Source: Bdellovibrionales bacterium RIFCSPHIGHO2_01_FULL_40_29
Lineage (GTDB): Bacteria > Bdellovibrionota > Bdellovibrionia > Bdellovibrionales > Bdellovibrionaceae
Direction: 5' to 3'
Assembly (NCBI GenBank): GCA_001771815.1
Contig: MEPU01000009.1
Location: forward strand, 22,383 to 86,382
DNA: 64,000 nt
In this document: positions 27,993-35,988 of the stretch, piece after piece
Position numbering within the stretch: position 1 is the first letter of the stretch
Layout of the letters: each line of letters starts with the position of its first letter
The notes under the pieces: model-generated
Databases searched by the model: none
What the model was told of the DNA's origin: nothing
Seen by the model: the letters and a program-made list of their open reading frames with translations, nothing else
Position numbers and translations under genes: made by a program

Positions 27993-28519
27993 TAATCCTC
28001 AGTACCACAGCATTTTTTAAATTTCTTGCCGCTGCCACAATGACATGGATCATTTCGACCAATCTTGGGTTGATCTCGAACAACAGTCTGAGGTTTCGCA
28101 TGGTGATGATCTTCGCCTTCTTTATGAGTATGGGCCTCTCCATCAATAAAAAGCCAACGACCATTATCACCTTTACGAAATTGCGAAATCTCGTGGTGGT
28201 CCAAACCTTCGCCACCCTGCTCATAAGTTGCAATGAACTCGACAACTCCTTTTTTATCCTGTGGTCCTCCATCCGAAGTGGATAAAATTTTAAGTCCTTT
28301 CCACTTGGCTTGTTGAGCCCATTGCTGAGTTGTTGCTGGATCAAAATCAGATCGGGATTCTGGCGCCAAAGTTGATCTTAGATATTCGATATTTGCCTGA
28401 GTATACGCTGTATACCGAGAACGCATTAATTTTTCAGCTGTCTCAGGAAAGGCTTTCCCCTTAAGATACGGTTCACAACAGAGTTCAAAAACTTGATTCG
28501 ATCCACAGGGACAATTCAT
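27992..28519 (-). CDS. ychJ: YchJ family (UPF0225) SEC-C motif protein
   Basis: The 175-residue protein has an SEC-C zinc motif at each end: [13 protein letters not shown] at residues 4-16 and [13 protein letters not shown] near the C-terminus. The middle NTF2-like domain carries the YchJ pattern ([39 protein letters not shown]). A histidine-rich linker ([13 protein letters not shown]) precedes the second motif and could also bind metal. Function unknown. It is translationally coupled to the dioxygenase gene. Confidence 0.93.
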   Translation of the reverse strand: MNCPCGSNQVFELCCEPYLKGKAFPETAEKLMRSRYTAYTQANIEYLRSTLAPESRSDFDPATTQQWAQQAKWKGLKILSTSDGGPQDKKGVVEFIATYEQGGEGLDHHEISQFRKGDNGRWLFIDGEAHTHKEGEDHHHAKPQTVVRDQPKIGRNDPCHCGSGKKFKKCCGTED

Positions 28520-28679
28520 GTCTATTCCTTTTTTTTAACCAGATTTAGCAACTATTTCGAAAATCTAAATATTCCAAGATGAAGTATGCCCTATTTATTA
28601 AAAAACCTCAATATATCGAATCAGAAATGCTCAAGGCCCTGGCTCCTGCTAAAGTAAATTCCATGAGAAGGAGTTCCCA

Positions 28680-29117
28680 GTGAGTACCAAAATCATACTG
28701 CTCGTTGAAGATAATCCTGATGATGAAGAATTAACCCTCAGAGCACTCAAGAAAAATAATATTCGCAATGAAATTGTTGTTGCTCGAGATGGGTTAGAAG
28801 CTATTGAATACCTCGAAGGAACTGGCAAGTACGCTGGTCGAGACCCAAAAGCTCTGCCACAAGTCATCCTGCTGGATTTAAAGCTTCCAAAAATGGATGG
28901 CTTAGCTGTTCTTCGAAAAATACGAAGCAATGTAAAAACTAGACTTCTTCCGGTTGTTATTCTGACATCTTCAAAAGAAGAACAAGATCTCATTCAAGGA
29001 TATGATTTAGGTGCTAACAGTTATATTCGAAAACCTGTCGACTTTAACGAATTTACAGAAGCTGTACGCAATTTGGGTCTTTATTGGTTAGTCCTTAACG
29101 AAACCCCTCCCAGTTGA
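28680..29117 (+). CDS. Rcp1-like single-domain response regulator
   Basis: The 145-residue receiver domain uses a GTG start behind AGAAGGAGTTCCCA. The acidic pocket is in LLVEDNPDDEELTLRALKKN, the phosphoacceptor aspartate in VILLDLKLPKMDG, threonine in VVILTSSKEEQD and lysine in YIRKPVDFNEF. The NPDDEEL pattern and GTGKYAGRDP insertion are typical of Rcp1-type regulators that pair with phytochrome-like kinases. The kinase at 30729 has a matching HisKA domain, with a porin and a binding protein between them, so a signalling operon is likely. Confidence 0.93.
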   Translation: MSTKIILLVEDNPDDEELTLRALKKNNIRNEIVVARDGLEAIEYLEGTGKYAGRDPKALPQVILLDLKLPKMDGLAVLRKIRSNVKTRLLPVVILTSSKEEQDLIQGYDLGANSYIRKPVDFNEFTEAVRNLGLYWLVLNETPPS

Positions 29118-29134
29118 AATAAAGTGAGAATCAT

Positions 29135-30295
29135 ATGCGATGGATTTTATTTTTTATCTTAATTCTGATAACCACCTTGAGCGAAGCTCAAAGACTTTCA
29201 AAAAAATCAACTGAAGAGCGCATCCAAGAGCTGGAAAATCGTATTCAAGAATTATACTCGCGCCAAGTTGAAGGCAGTGGTCGTGTGACGACGTTCTTGA
29301 ATAATAATTTTTCTCTAGGGGGTTTTTACGACGGAGCTATCACTTCTGTCTCAGGGCCAGACACCGAAACGCAATTTTCCGCTTCTTCAAATATTTTTGG
29401 ATTGAATTTCTCAACCGATTTTAGTGATAGTTTAGATTTTGTTGCTCAATTCATTACAGGATTAAGTTATCCACTTGTAAATGCTCACAATAATCCATCT
29501 TTAACTCCCTCTTCGCGACAGTATTTGGGATTTGGAATTGGCTCACTCATCACACAAGCGTATCTCGAATATGAAAACTCGCCGGCATTCAGAATTCAAA
29601 CAGGTTTAGGTTACATCCCATTTGGAAAATCCATGCAGCAACGCGAGTTTGTCTTATTTCGGAGACGGGGCGGTCCCCAATTAGCAAATCCAACAGGGTC
29701 AACGGCTATTGCGCTGGCATTCCCACTTTGGATGGGGTTGCATGCTTCTGGAAGTATTGATCAAAAAAAGTTTCGCTGGGGTTATAATGCTTATACCTTT
29801 TCGCCACAATCAAATCCCAAAACTCTTGGAATGGGAACACGATTATGGATGCGTCCAATAGAAGGCCTTTTTTTAGGAACTTCGCTGCAATCAGGTCAAA
29901 ACTCAAATAGCACTTATTGGACTTATGGTTTTGATGTGGACTATTCCATTCGACAATTTGGAATCACCGCAGAGTATGCCCGCAATTTAGATTCAACGGA
30001 TGACTCCACCCCAGAGTCTTACTATGTCGAACCCTATTATACATTTACTGGCGGCTCTTGGGTTATTTATGGTGTTATTGATTATCTCAGTCAGCCCAAT
30101 CTGGTTGAAGGGGCCGGAATTGATAATGGATTTCACAAATGGCAGTTCGGAGGTGGCATCAACTGGTTGCCCTTTTCAGCAACACGGCTACGGCTTGGAT
30201 TTCTTTCACATGATTATATAGGGCAATCTGCCACATTGATAACACAAGACCGTGACTATTTAAGTTGGGACCTATCATGCAGCGTTACTTTTTAA
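29135..30295 (+). CDS. Porin-like outer-membrane protein with coiled-coil N-terminus
   Basis: The 386-residue protein has a signal peptide ending TLSEAQ, a short coiled coil (TEERIQELENRIQELYSRQ) that may trimerise or contact peptidoglycan, and then a long beta-barrel with repeated aromatic girdle residues (GLGYIPFGKSMQQREFVLF, YGFDVDYSIRQFGITAEYAR), ending in SWDLSCSVTF. Terminal phenylalanine fits Bam recognition. It lies 17 bases after the response regulator gene and overlaps the next gene by 19 bases. Confidence 0.85.
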   Translation: MRWILFFILILITTLSEAQRLSKKSTEERIQELENRIQELYSRQVEGSGRVTTFLNNNFSLGGFYDGAITSVSGPDTETQFSASSNIFGLNFSTDFSDSLDFVAQFITGLSYPLVNAHNNPSLTPSSRQYLGFGIGSLITQAYLEYENSPAFRIQTGLGYIPFGKSMQQREFVLFRRRGGPQLANPTGSTAIALAFPLWMGLHASGSIDQKKFRWGYNAYTFSPQSNPKTLGMGTRLWMRPIEGLFLGTSLQSGQNSNSTYWTYGFDVDYSIRQFGITAEYARNLDSTDDSTPESYYVEPYYTFTGGSWVIYGVIDYLSQPNLVEGAGIDNGFHKWQFGGGINWLPFSATRLRLGFLSHDYIGQSATLITQDRDYLSWDLSCSVTF

Positions 30296-30711
30296 TCTCA
30301 GCTTTTTTTATTCTGTTTTACTCGTGTTTATCGCTGGCCCGAGCGGATGATATCACTTTCATTGTCAATGAAAACAACCCCGCAACAAGCATCAGTCGAG
30401 CCGAACTGGTCGATTATTTTTTCAAGAAAAAAAGGAAATGGCCCGACGGCACCAGTGTGCGATTTCTGGATCGAAAAAATGATTCCCTGGTACGCAAAGT
30501 TTTTTTATCAGAGTACCTTAATAAATCTTCTGAGGATGTTGAACTTTTCTGGATTGGCCAAAAACTCTATTCTGGCGATAGCGCTCCGCTTAAAGAAAGC
30601 TCGGATTCCATGGCGCTTCAATTTGTTAAATCTTTTAAAGGTGCCATTTCTTTTGTTCCAGAGCAGGCCGCTTTCGACGCCGAGGGGATCAAGATTATAC
30701 AAGTACGGTAA
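30277..30711 (+). CDS. Small periplasmic PstS-like substrate-binding protein
   Basis: I start at the ATG at 30277; a TTG at 30265 is in frame. A signal peptide (QRYFLISAFFILFYSCLSLA) precedes a domain of about 120 residues with the single-lobe PstS-like pattern: ISRAELVDYFFKKKRKWPDG, VRFLDRKNDSLVRKVFL, YLNKSSEDVELFWIGQKLYS, FVKSFKGAISFVPEQAAF. These short proteins commonly sit beside porins and sensory kinases rather than with an ABC transporter. The start lies inside the porin gene and the kinase follows, so a sensing role is more likely than transport. Confidence 0.8.
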   Translation: MQRYFLISAFFILFYSCLSLARADDITFIVNENNPATSISRAELVDYFFKKKRKWPDGTSVRFLDRKNDSLVRKVFLSEYLNKSSEDVELFWIGQKLYSGDSAPLKESSDSMALQFVKSFKGAISFVPEQAAFDAEGIKIIQVR

Positions 30712-30728
30712 TTCATAGGAGTATAAAA

Positions 30729-32561
30729 ATTAAAGAATTTATCCAAACTAAATCTATTGCTCGTCGACTGACTTTGACGATTCTTGCAATTTCAACATTT
30801 TTTATAGTTGAACTTGGAGTTCTATTTGTTACCAGTCAGGATTTTTTAGGTGGTCTTTCTGAATTGCGATCCATTATCAAAGCCGATGAAGCTATTCGAA
30901 AAGCAAAACAACTCAGCCCCTCGCTTCATGATTCGTTGGAACAGATTCGATTGACGCCAGATCGTTCAGATGCCAATACGTTATACTTTGTTGCAGAATC
31001 CAAAGCTCTGGAGCAATTGAAACTGTGTCTGTCTTTTGTTGGACGAAACAGTGATGTCTATCCTCTCATTGAAGAAGCCATTAAGCATCTGGCTCAACTA
31101 AAAAAATCCAGTCTCGAAATTTTTCTAAGTAATGACAAATCAATTGCCAAACAGCTCGTTGTTGAACAACTCGTTTTGGAATGGAATGAAATCTTAACTA
31201 AAAGTCAAATATCTTTGACTGAAAAATCAAGTGTTGTCTTTGATCGGCTTTATGCGATTCGACTTCGCCCCCTAATCTCAAGTGTTACTCTGGCGATTGT
31301 TTTTTTGATAATGGCGCTCATTCTGGGTTTGCGTATTTCAGCAAAATTACAACACTCGACCGGAAGTCTTGTGAATGCCATCAATATCATTTCCGGAGGA
31401 AACTTAGACTATCGAGCTCCGCTTCTAGAGCATGATGAAATTGGTCGTTTAACCCACGCCTTTAATGCCATGACTTCAAATCTGCAGGAGACAACTGTTT
31501 CAAAACATCATATAGAAAATATTATTAATTCTATGTTGGATTGTCTTTTGGTTTTTAGCGAAGACGGAACCATACTTCGAATCAATCCGGCCACAACAGA
31601 TATTCTTGGATATGACAGTCACGAATTACTGAATCGCTCCATACAAAGCCTTTTTTCTGAAGACCTCACATCCATCAGTCAGTCTAAAAATATTGAAACA
31701 ACCTGTTTGAAAAAAGATGGCACAAAAACACCTGTCATCCTTTCAGTATCACCTCTTCAAAATTTAGGGGAAGGTCTCAAAACACGCGTCTGCATCATCA
31801 AAGATATCAGTGATATTCGTGCTGCCGAAGAAGATCTGCGGGAAAAAAATATTCTGTTGGCCAACGCGAATCGCGAATTGGAAAGTTTTAGCTATTCCGT
31901 ATCTCATGATCTTCGAGCGCCGCTACGAGCCGTTGATGGTTTTAGTCAAGCTCTAGTAGAAGATTACAGCAATACGCTGGATGACGAAGCCAAACGTTAC
32001 TTAAGTCGAATTCGGATAGCTATTCAAAAAATGGGCGCATTGATTGATGATATTCTGAAGCTTTCACGTATCAATCGAACTGAAATGAATTTAGAACAAG
32101 TTAACCTCGGCGAGTTGGCACATCTTGTTTATCATGACATCAAAGAGCAGCAAGCCAAAGATAGAACAATCGATTTTATTGTCACGGGTGACCTGACTTG
32201 CTATGCAGATTATGCCCTGGCACGTATAGTTCTTGAAAATTTGATTGGCAACTCCGTCAAGTACACATCGAAACATCCAACAGCTCGCATTGAACTTGGA
32301 GCAACCACCATTGATGGCAAGAAGACATTTTATATCAAAGACGATGGTGCCGGATTTGATATGGCCTATGCACAAAAATTATTTGGAGCCTTTCAGCGAC
32401 TGCACCGAGACAGTGAATTTTCTGGATCAGGAGTTGGTTTAGCGACAGTTCAACGAATTATTCACCGCCATCAAGGCAAAATCTGGGTTGATGCCGCCGT
32501 TGAACGAGGAGCAACATTTTACTTCACATTTGGAATTTCAAAGAATGACTTTACTATTTGA
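30729..32561 (+). CDS. Sensor histidine kinase with HAMP and PAS, apparent AUU start
   Basis: Two membrane helices (near 17-40 and 180-205) flank a helical periplasmic region; HAMP, PAS (FSEDGTILRINPATTDILGY) and HisKA follow, with His393 in YSVSHDLRAPLRAVDGFS. The ATPase lobe has NLIGNSVKYTSK, KDDGAGFDM and GSGVGLATVQRI. The core is of the phytochrome/Rcp1-associated type. No ATG, GTG or TTG is found near the expected N-terminus; the first is a TTG at 30774, inside the membrane helix and without a ribosome binding site. AGGAG at 30717-30721 lies seven bases before an ATT at 30729, giving the N-terminus KEFIQTKSIARRL. Length would be 610 residues. Confidence 0.9.
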   Translation: MKEFIQTKSIARRLTLTILAISTFFIVELGVLFVTSQDFLGGLSELRSIIKADEAIRKAKQLSPSLHDSLEQIRLTPDRSDANTLYFVAESKALEQLKLCLSFVGRNSDVYPLIEEAIKHLAQLKKSSLEIFLSNDKSIAKQLVVEQLVLEWNEILTKSQISLTEKSSVVFDRLYAIRLRPLISSVTLAIVFLIMALILGLRISAKLQHSTGSLVNAINIISGGNLDYRAPLLEHDEIGRLTHAFNAMTSNLQETTVSKHHIENIINSMLDCLLVFSEDGTILRINPATTDILGYDSHELLNRSIQSLFSEDLTSISQSKNIETTCLKKDGTKTPVILSVSPLQNLGEGLKTRVCIIKDISDIRAAEEDLREKNILLANANRELESFSYSVSHDLRAPLRAVDGFSQALVEDYSNTLDDEAKRYLSRIRIAIQKMGALIDDILKLSRINRTEMNLEQVNLGELAHLVYHDIKEQQAKDRTIDFIVTGDLTCYADYALARIVLENLIGNSVKYTSKHPTARIELGATTIDGKKTFYIKDDGAGFDMAYAQKLFGAFQRLHRDSEFSGSGVGLATVQRIIHRHQGKIWVDAAVERGATFYFTFGISKNDFTI

Positions 32562-34547
32562 TAACTCTGCTGTTCTTTTTGATCTTTTATATTTTTCAAT
32601 AAATGACATAAGCTCTGATTTTTTAATTGGTTTAGCTAAAAAATCGCTGAATCCAATTCTGAGACAGCGTTCCCGCTCAGACTGAAATGCATGTGCTGTA
32701 AAAGCTAAAATCGGGGTCTTGTACCCTTGCTGGCGCAATCGAGAAGTTGCATTGTATCCATCGAGTACGGGCATTTGAATATCCATCAATACCAAGTCAT
32801 GCTTTCCTGCCAAAGCACTCGCAACCCCCTCTTGACCATCGGACGCCACGTCAACATGAATACCCTCGATCTCTAAAAATCGTTTCACGAGATATTGATT
32901 GTCTTCAGAGTCCTCAACTAATAAAACACTAAAATCTGTTCCATCTGTTTTTGAGGATGCTGTCGTGGCTTTACTGACCAATGGCTCTGCCTGAAAAAGC
33001 GTTTCAAATCGAGTGATTCGTGGCACGTTTTGAATTGGACCTGTATCAATACGAATACCAAATGTACTGCCTTGACCAGGAATGCTCTCTATCAATTGAA
33101 CATCGCCCCCCAACGCCTGCGCCAACTTCCGAGCTAACGAAAGTCCCAAACCAGTGCCTCCAAACTTTCTTGTCATGGAATTATCAATTTGTGTGAATGG
33201 TTTGAATAAGTTTTCTCTTTCATCTTCAGAAACTCCAACACCCCGATCACGAATTCTAAATTCAAGCTGAGGTTTTTCATGGGATTCATCCAACCTCACA
33301 GTTAAAGTGATCGGTCCTTTCGCACTGAACTTGATCGCATTTCCTAATATATTTAATAGTATATGTCTTAGTTTTTCTATGTCCGAAGTAATGAATTCGG
33401 GAATACTTCCCTCAATTTGAAGAGTCATTTCAATTTTTTTCTCATGTGCCAATGGGCTGAGCATTGATTTTATCTGCGCAATAACTTTGGGAACTGAAAA
33501 TGAACTGATCTGGACACTCATTTTTCCTGATTCTACTTTGGATAGATCTAAGACCTCGTCAATGACACTTTTAAGGTGTTCACTGTTTCGAAGAATTTTT
33601 TCAGCCCATTGATTTTTTTCCTCAGTTGTCTGTTCAGCTGTCAAAAGCAATTCAGATAATCCCATTATGGCGTTAAGTGGAGTTCGAATTTCATGACTCA
33701 TATTTGCTAGAAATTGGCTTTTTGCTTCATTGGCAGCGTCTGCTTGCTTTTTTGCTGCTTTTAATTCCTCTTCGTATTTTTTTCGATCCGTGATATTGGT
33801 AATCAAAATGACGAATCCCTTAACGCCACTATCTTTCTCAACATCTGGCACAACACTGATACTTGCAAAAATATCTTGAACAGCATGAGGCAATCGGCTC
33901 TCAAAATTAAATTGTCCCCCAGTCAATAGCGTTGGCATTTTGCTTTCAATGATTTTAGCTACTGATTCACCTAAGATTTCTTGGATATGATGGCCTGTTA
34001 TATCTTTGCCAAACCATTCTTCATTGACCTTATTACAAAAAATGAATTTTAACTGTCGGGAAATATAAGCCAGTGATGCCGGCAATACGGCTGTGATAAC
34101 TTGCAGTTGTTTTTCATTCTGACGAAGTCGATCTTCAGCAACAATCTTTTCAAATTTTGAGCGTGTTAAATCCAATGCGATCTTAATAGCTGAAGGCAGA
34201 CGAATAATTTTTTCTTTTAAAATATAATCAATTGCGCCCTTTTTAAGACACTCCACCGCCATTTCATCTGTCAAAGTGCCCGTAACAATGATGACCGGAA
34301 TATTCAAATTTTTAACTTTTAAAATTTCAAGTGCAGCCAATGCACCAAACTGGGGCATTGAAAAATCACACAAAATTAAATCTGGCTTGAACTCTTCGAG
34401 TTTTTTAATGAACTCAACTTTATTGTCGGTCACTTCTACAGCACATAAAATGTCAGATTTTGACAGTTCACGCTTGATCAAGAGCTGATCCATCTCATTG
34501 TCTTCAACGATCAGAATATGTAGCTCTGAGTTTTCTTGAATAGGCAT
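32538..34547 (-). CDS. Hybrid histidine kinase (REC-PAS-HisKA-HATPase-REC)
   Basis: I start at the ATG at 34547, preceded by AGGTGT, which gives 669 residues beginning at the receiver domain. The order is: REC (HILIVEDNEMDQLLIKREL, LILCDFSMPQFG), PAS at about 155-260, coiled coil, HisKA with MSHEIRTPLNAIMGLSELLL, HATPase with NILGNAIKFSAKG, RDRGVGVSEDERENLFKPF and GTGLGLSLARKLAQ, and a C-terminal REC (VLLVEDSEDNQYLVKRFLE, LVLMDIQMPVLDG, FLAKPIKKSEL). No membrane helix is present, so it is a cytoplasmic relay protein. The first receiver keeps its aspartate. Its 3' end overlaps the convergent kinase gene by 24 bases. Confidence 0.93.
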   Translation of the reverse strand: MPIQENSELHILIVEDNEMDQLLIKRELSKSDILCAVEVTDNKVEFIKKLEEFKPDLILCDFSMPQFGALAALEILKVKNLNIPVIIVTGTLTDEMAVECLKKGAIDYILKEKIIRLPSAIKIALDLTRSKFEKIVAEDRLRQNEKQLQVITAVLPASLAYISRQLKFIFCNKVNEEWFGKDITGHHIQEILGESVAKIIESKMPTLLTGGQFNFESRLPHAVQDIFASISVVPDVEKDSGVKGFVILITNITDRKKYEEELKAAKKQADAANEAKSQFLANMSHEIRTPLNAIMGLSELLLTAEQTTEEKNQWAEKILRNSEHLKSVIDEVLDLSKVESGKMSVQISSFSVPKVIAQIKSMLSPLAHEKKIEMTLQIEGSIPEFITSDIEKLRHILLNILGNAIKFSAKGPITLTVRLDESHEKPQLEFRIRDRGVGVSEDERENLFKPFTQIDNSMTRKFGGTGLGLSLARKLAQALGGDVQLIESIPGQGSTFGIRIDTGPIQNVPRITRFETLFQAEPLVSKATTASSKTDGTDFSVLLVEDSEDNQYLVKRFLEIEGIHVDVASDGQEGVASALAGKHDLVLMDIQMPVLDGYNATSRLRQQGYKTPILAFTAHAFQSERERCLRIGFSDFLAKPIKKSELMSFIEKYKRSKRTAELSNSKVIL

Positions 34548-34738
34548 ACACCTAGCAATATAGTGGAAACTTTCTGAACGTGATAGAATAGACGCAGCTA
34601 GCACCTTCAGTGTCGAGAAAAATCAACAAAATGATTTTTTGTAAACGAACTGTTTCTTTCTGAGACACTCAAGTGGCTTGATTTGATAACACTTCAAAAA
34701 TTTCACGCTTTTTTAAAAAAATTGTTATGCTTAAAAGT

Positions 34739-35899
34739 ATGAATAAACTGCACGTACTTCTGAAAATATTCGTAGCTGGTATCTTTTTATTTCAATCCGG
34801 TTGCTTAACTGAAGCTGGAACAGGAACTGAAAGTGGCAGCACTGTCGTCACCGAACCTAACGAGTCTCCGACTGTGGATCCGACTCGAACGATCTGTGAT
34901 CCATTTTTAACCAACTCGCCACAAGCCCGAGATCGAGGTCTTGTTGGAAGTCTGCTTTATCTGACAGATGATCAACCTCGTTACTCCAATATCACTGACT
35001 ATATGAATAATGCTGTTGTTGCTGATGCGACCATTTACTTGGACCGATTATTTGTTCCAACGCGCCCTTTTGATCGCGGCTTTTACATGCAATCCGGTGA
35101 TTTAGTCACAAGCATTAATGGCGATACTCTTTACGAATATTTCGGATTGCGCATGAGTGGACAACTTCAATTGACTGCAAATGAAGAACCTGGTGCTTAT
35201 CAACTGGCTCTCTTAGCGGATGATGGGGCTCTACTGAAAATTCCTGATGGATTAGGTGGCCAAAAAATTATTGTTAATAATGATGGCACTCATCCAACAA
35301 AATTTATGTGTGCCACAGAACCCGTTTATATGACTCGAGATGCAAAATTACCAATGACTCTTGAGTATTACCAGGGGCCTCGCTTTCATATTGCGATGGT
35401 GGCTATGTGGCGCCCTTGGCCGGCGAATGAAGTCGATGTCAATGATCCACTCTGCGGCCAACAAGGTAACAGTTTATTTTTTGACTCCACCCAAGATCCC
35501 GTGACGTCTCAATCTGCTTTTTATGATTTACTCGAAAGAAATTGGAAAGTCCTTGAAAATGAAAATTACTTTTTTCCAGAACAATCCGAAAACCCTTGTG
35601 TTCCAGCAGAAGAACCACTGGCTATTACCAATTTTAATTTTGAAGCCCTTGGTCGAGATCAGGTCACATTAACTTGGACTACAAATATTGCGGCAACCAG
35701 TCAGGGTGAATACAAAGACACTGCGCTGGCCAGCAATCCTTATGTTCAAACTGCAGAAGACGGTACTTTAGTCCAGGTCCATCGTTTAACAATAACCGGC
35801 CTGGTGCCGCTGACCCGATATGCCATCAGAGCTATCTCTAGAACACCTGGTGGCCAAATGGCTGTTAGCGATGAAAAGATCGTAAGAACGGCACGTTAA
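34739..35899 (+). CDS. Lipoprotein with PA14-like and fibronectin III-like regions
   Basis: The ATG at 34739 starts a lipoprotein signal with the lipobox LFQSGC; another ATG at 34727 is in frame. The mature protein starts with a glycine/threonine-rich linker. Residues about 60-230 read as a PA14-like beta domain (YLDRLFVPTRPFDRGFYM, GLRMSGQLQL, GAYQLALLADDGALLKI, HIAMVAMWRPW). The last 90 residues form a fibronectin type III-like domain (QVTLTWTTNIAATSQGEY, RLTITGLVPLTRYAIRA). A surface binding or adhesive role is plausible but not shown. Confidence 0.8.
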   Translation: MNKLHVLLKIFVAGIFLFQSGCLTEAGTGTESGSTVVTEPNESPTVDPTRTICDPFLTNSPQARDRGLVGSLLYLTDDQPRYSNITDYMNNAVVADATIYLDRLFVPTRPFDRGFYMQSGDLVTSINGDTLYEYFGLRMSGQLQLTANEEPGAYQLALLADDGALLKIPDGLGGQKIIVNNDGTHPTKFMCATEPVYMTRDAKLPMTLEYYQGPRFHIAMVAMWRPWPANEVDVNDPLCGQQGNSLFFDSTQDPVTSQSAFYDLLERNWKVLENENYFFPEQSENPCVPAEEPLAITNFNFEALGRDQVTLTWTTNIAATSQGEYKDTALASNPYVQTAEDGTLVQVHRLTITGLVPLTRYAIRAISRTPGGQMAVSDEKIVRTAR

Positions 35900-35949
35900 A
35901 AAAGCCAGATCTTGAATAATTTCAACACTTTCCCCTCAGGTTCGCCTCC

Positions 35950-35974
35950 TTGACTGACGATAAGTAAGAGTCAA
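35950..35974. repeat. Inverted repeat upstream of the kinase operon
   Basis: TTGACT and AGTCAA form perfect 6-base arms separated by 13 bases, 15 bases before the ATG at 35989. It may be an operator; the left arm also resembles a -35 box. Confidence 0.3.
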
Positions 35975-35988
35975 TCAATGAGGTTTAA

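Noticed and set aside
35950..35974. TTGACT...AGTCAA as a full promoter
   Set aside because: No acceptable -10 box at 16-18 bases from the left arm; kept only as an inverted repeat.
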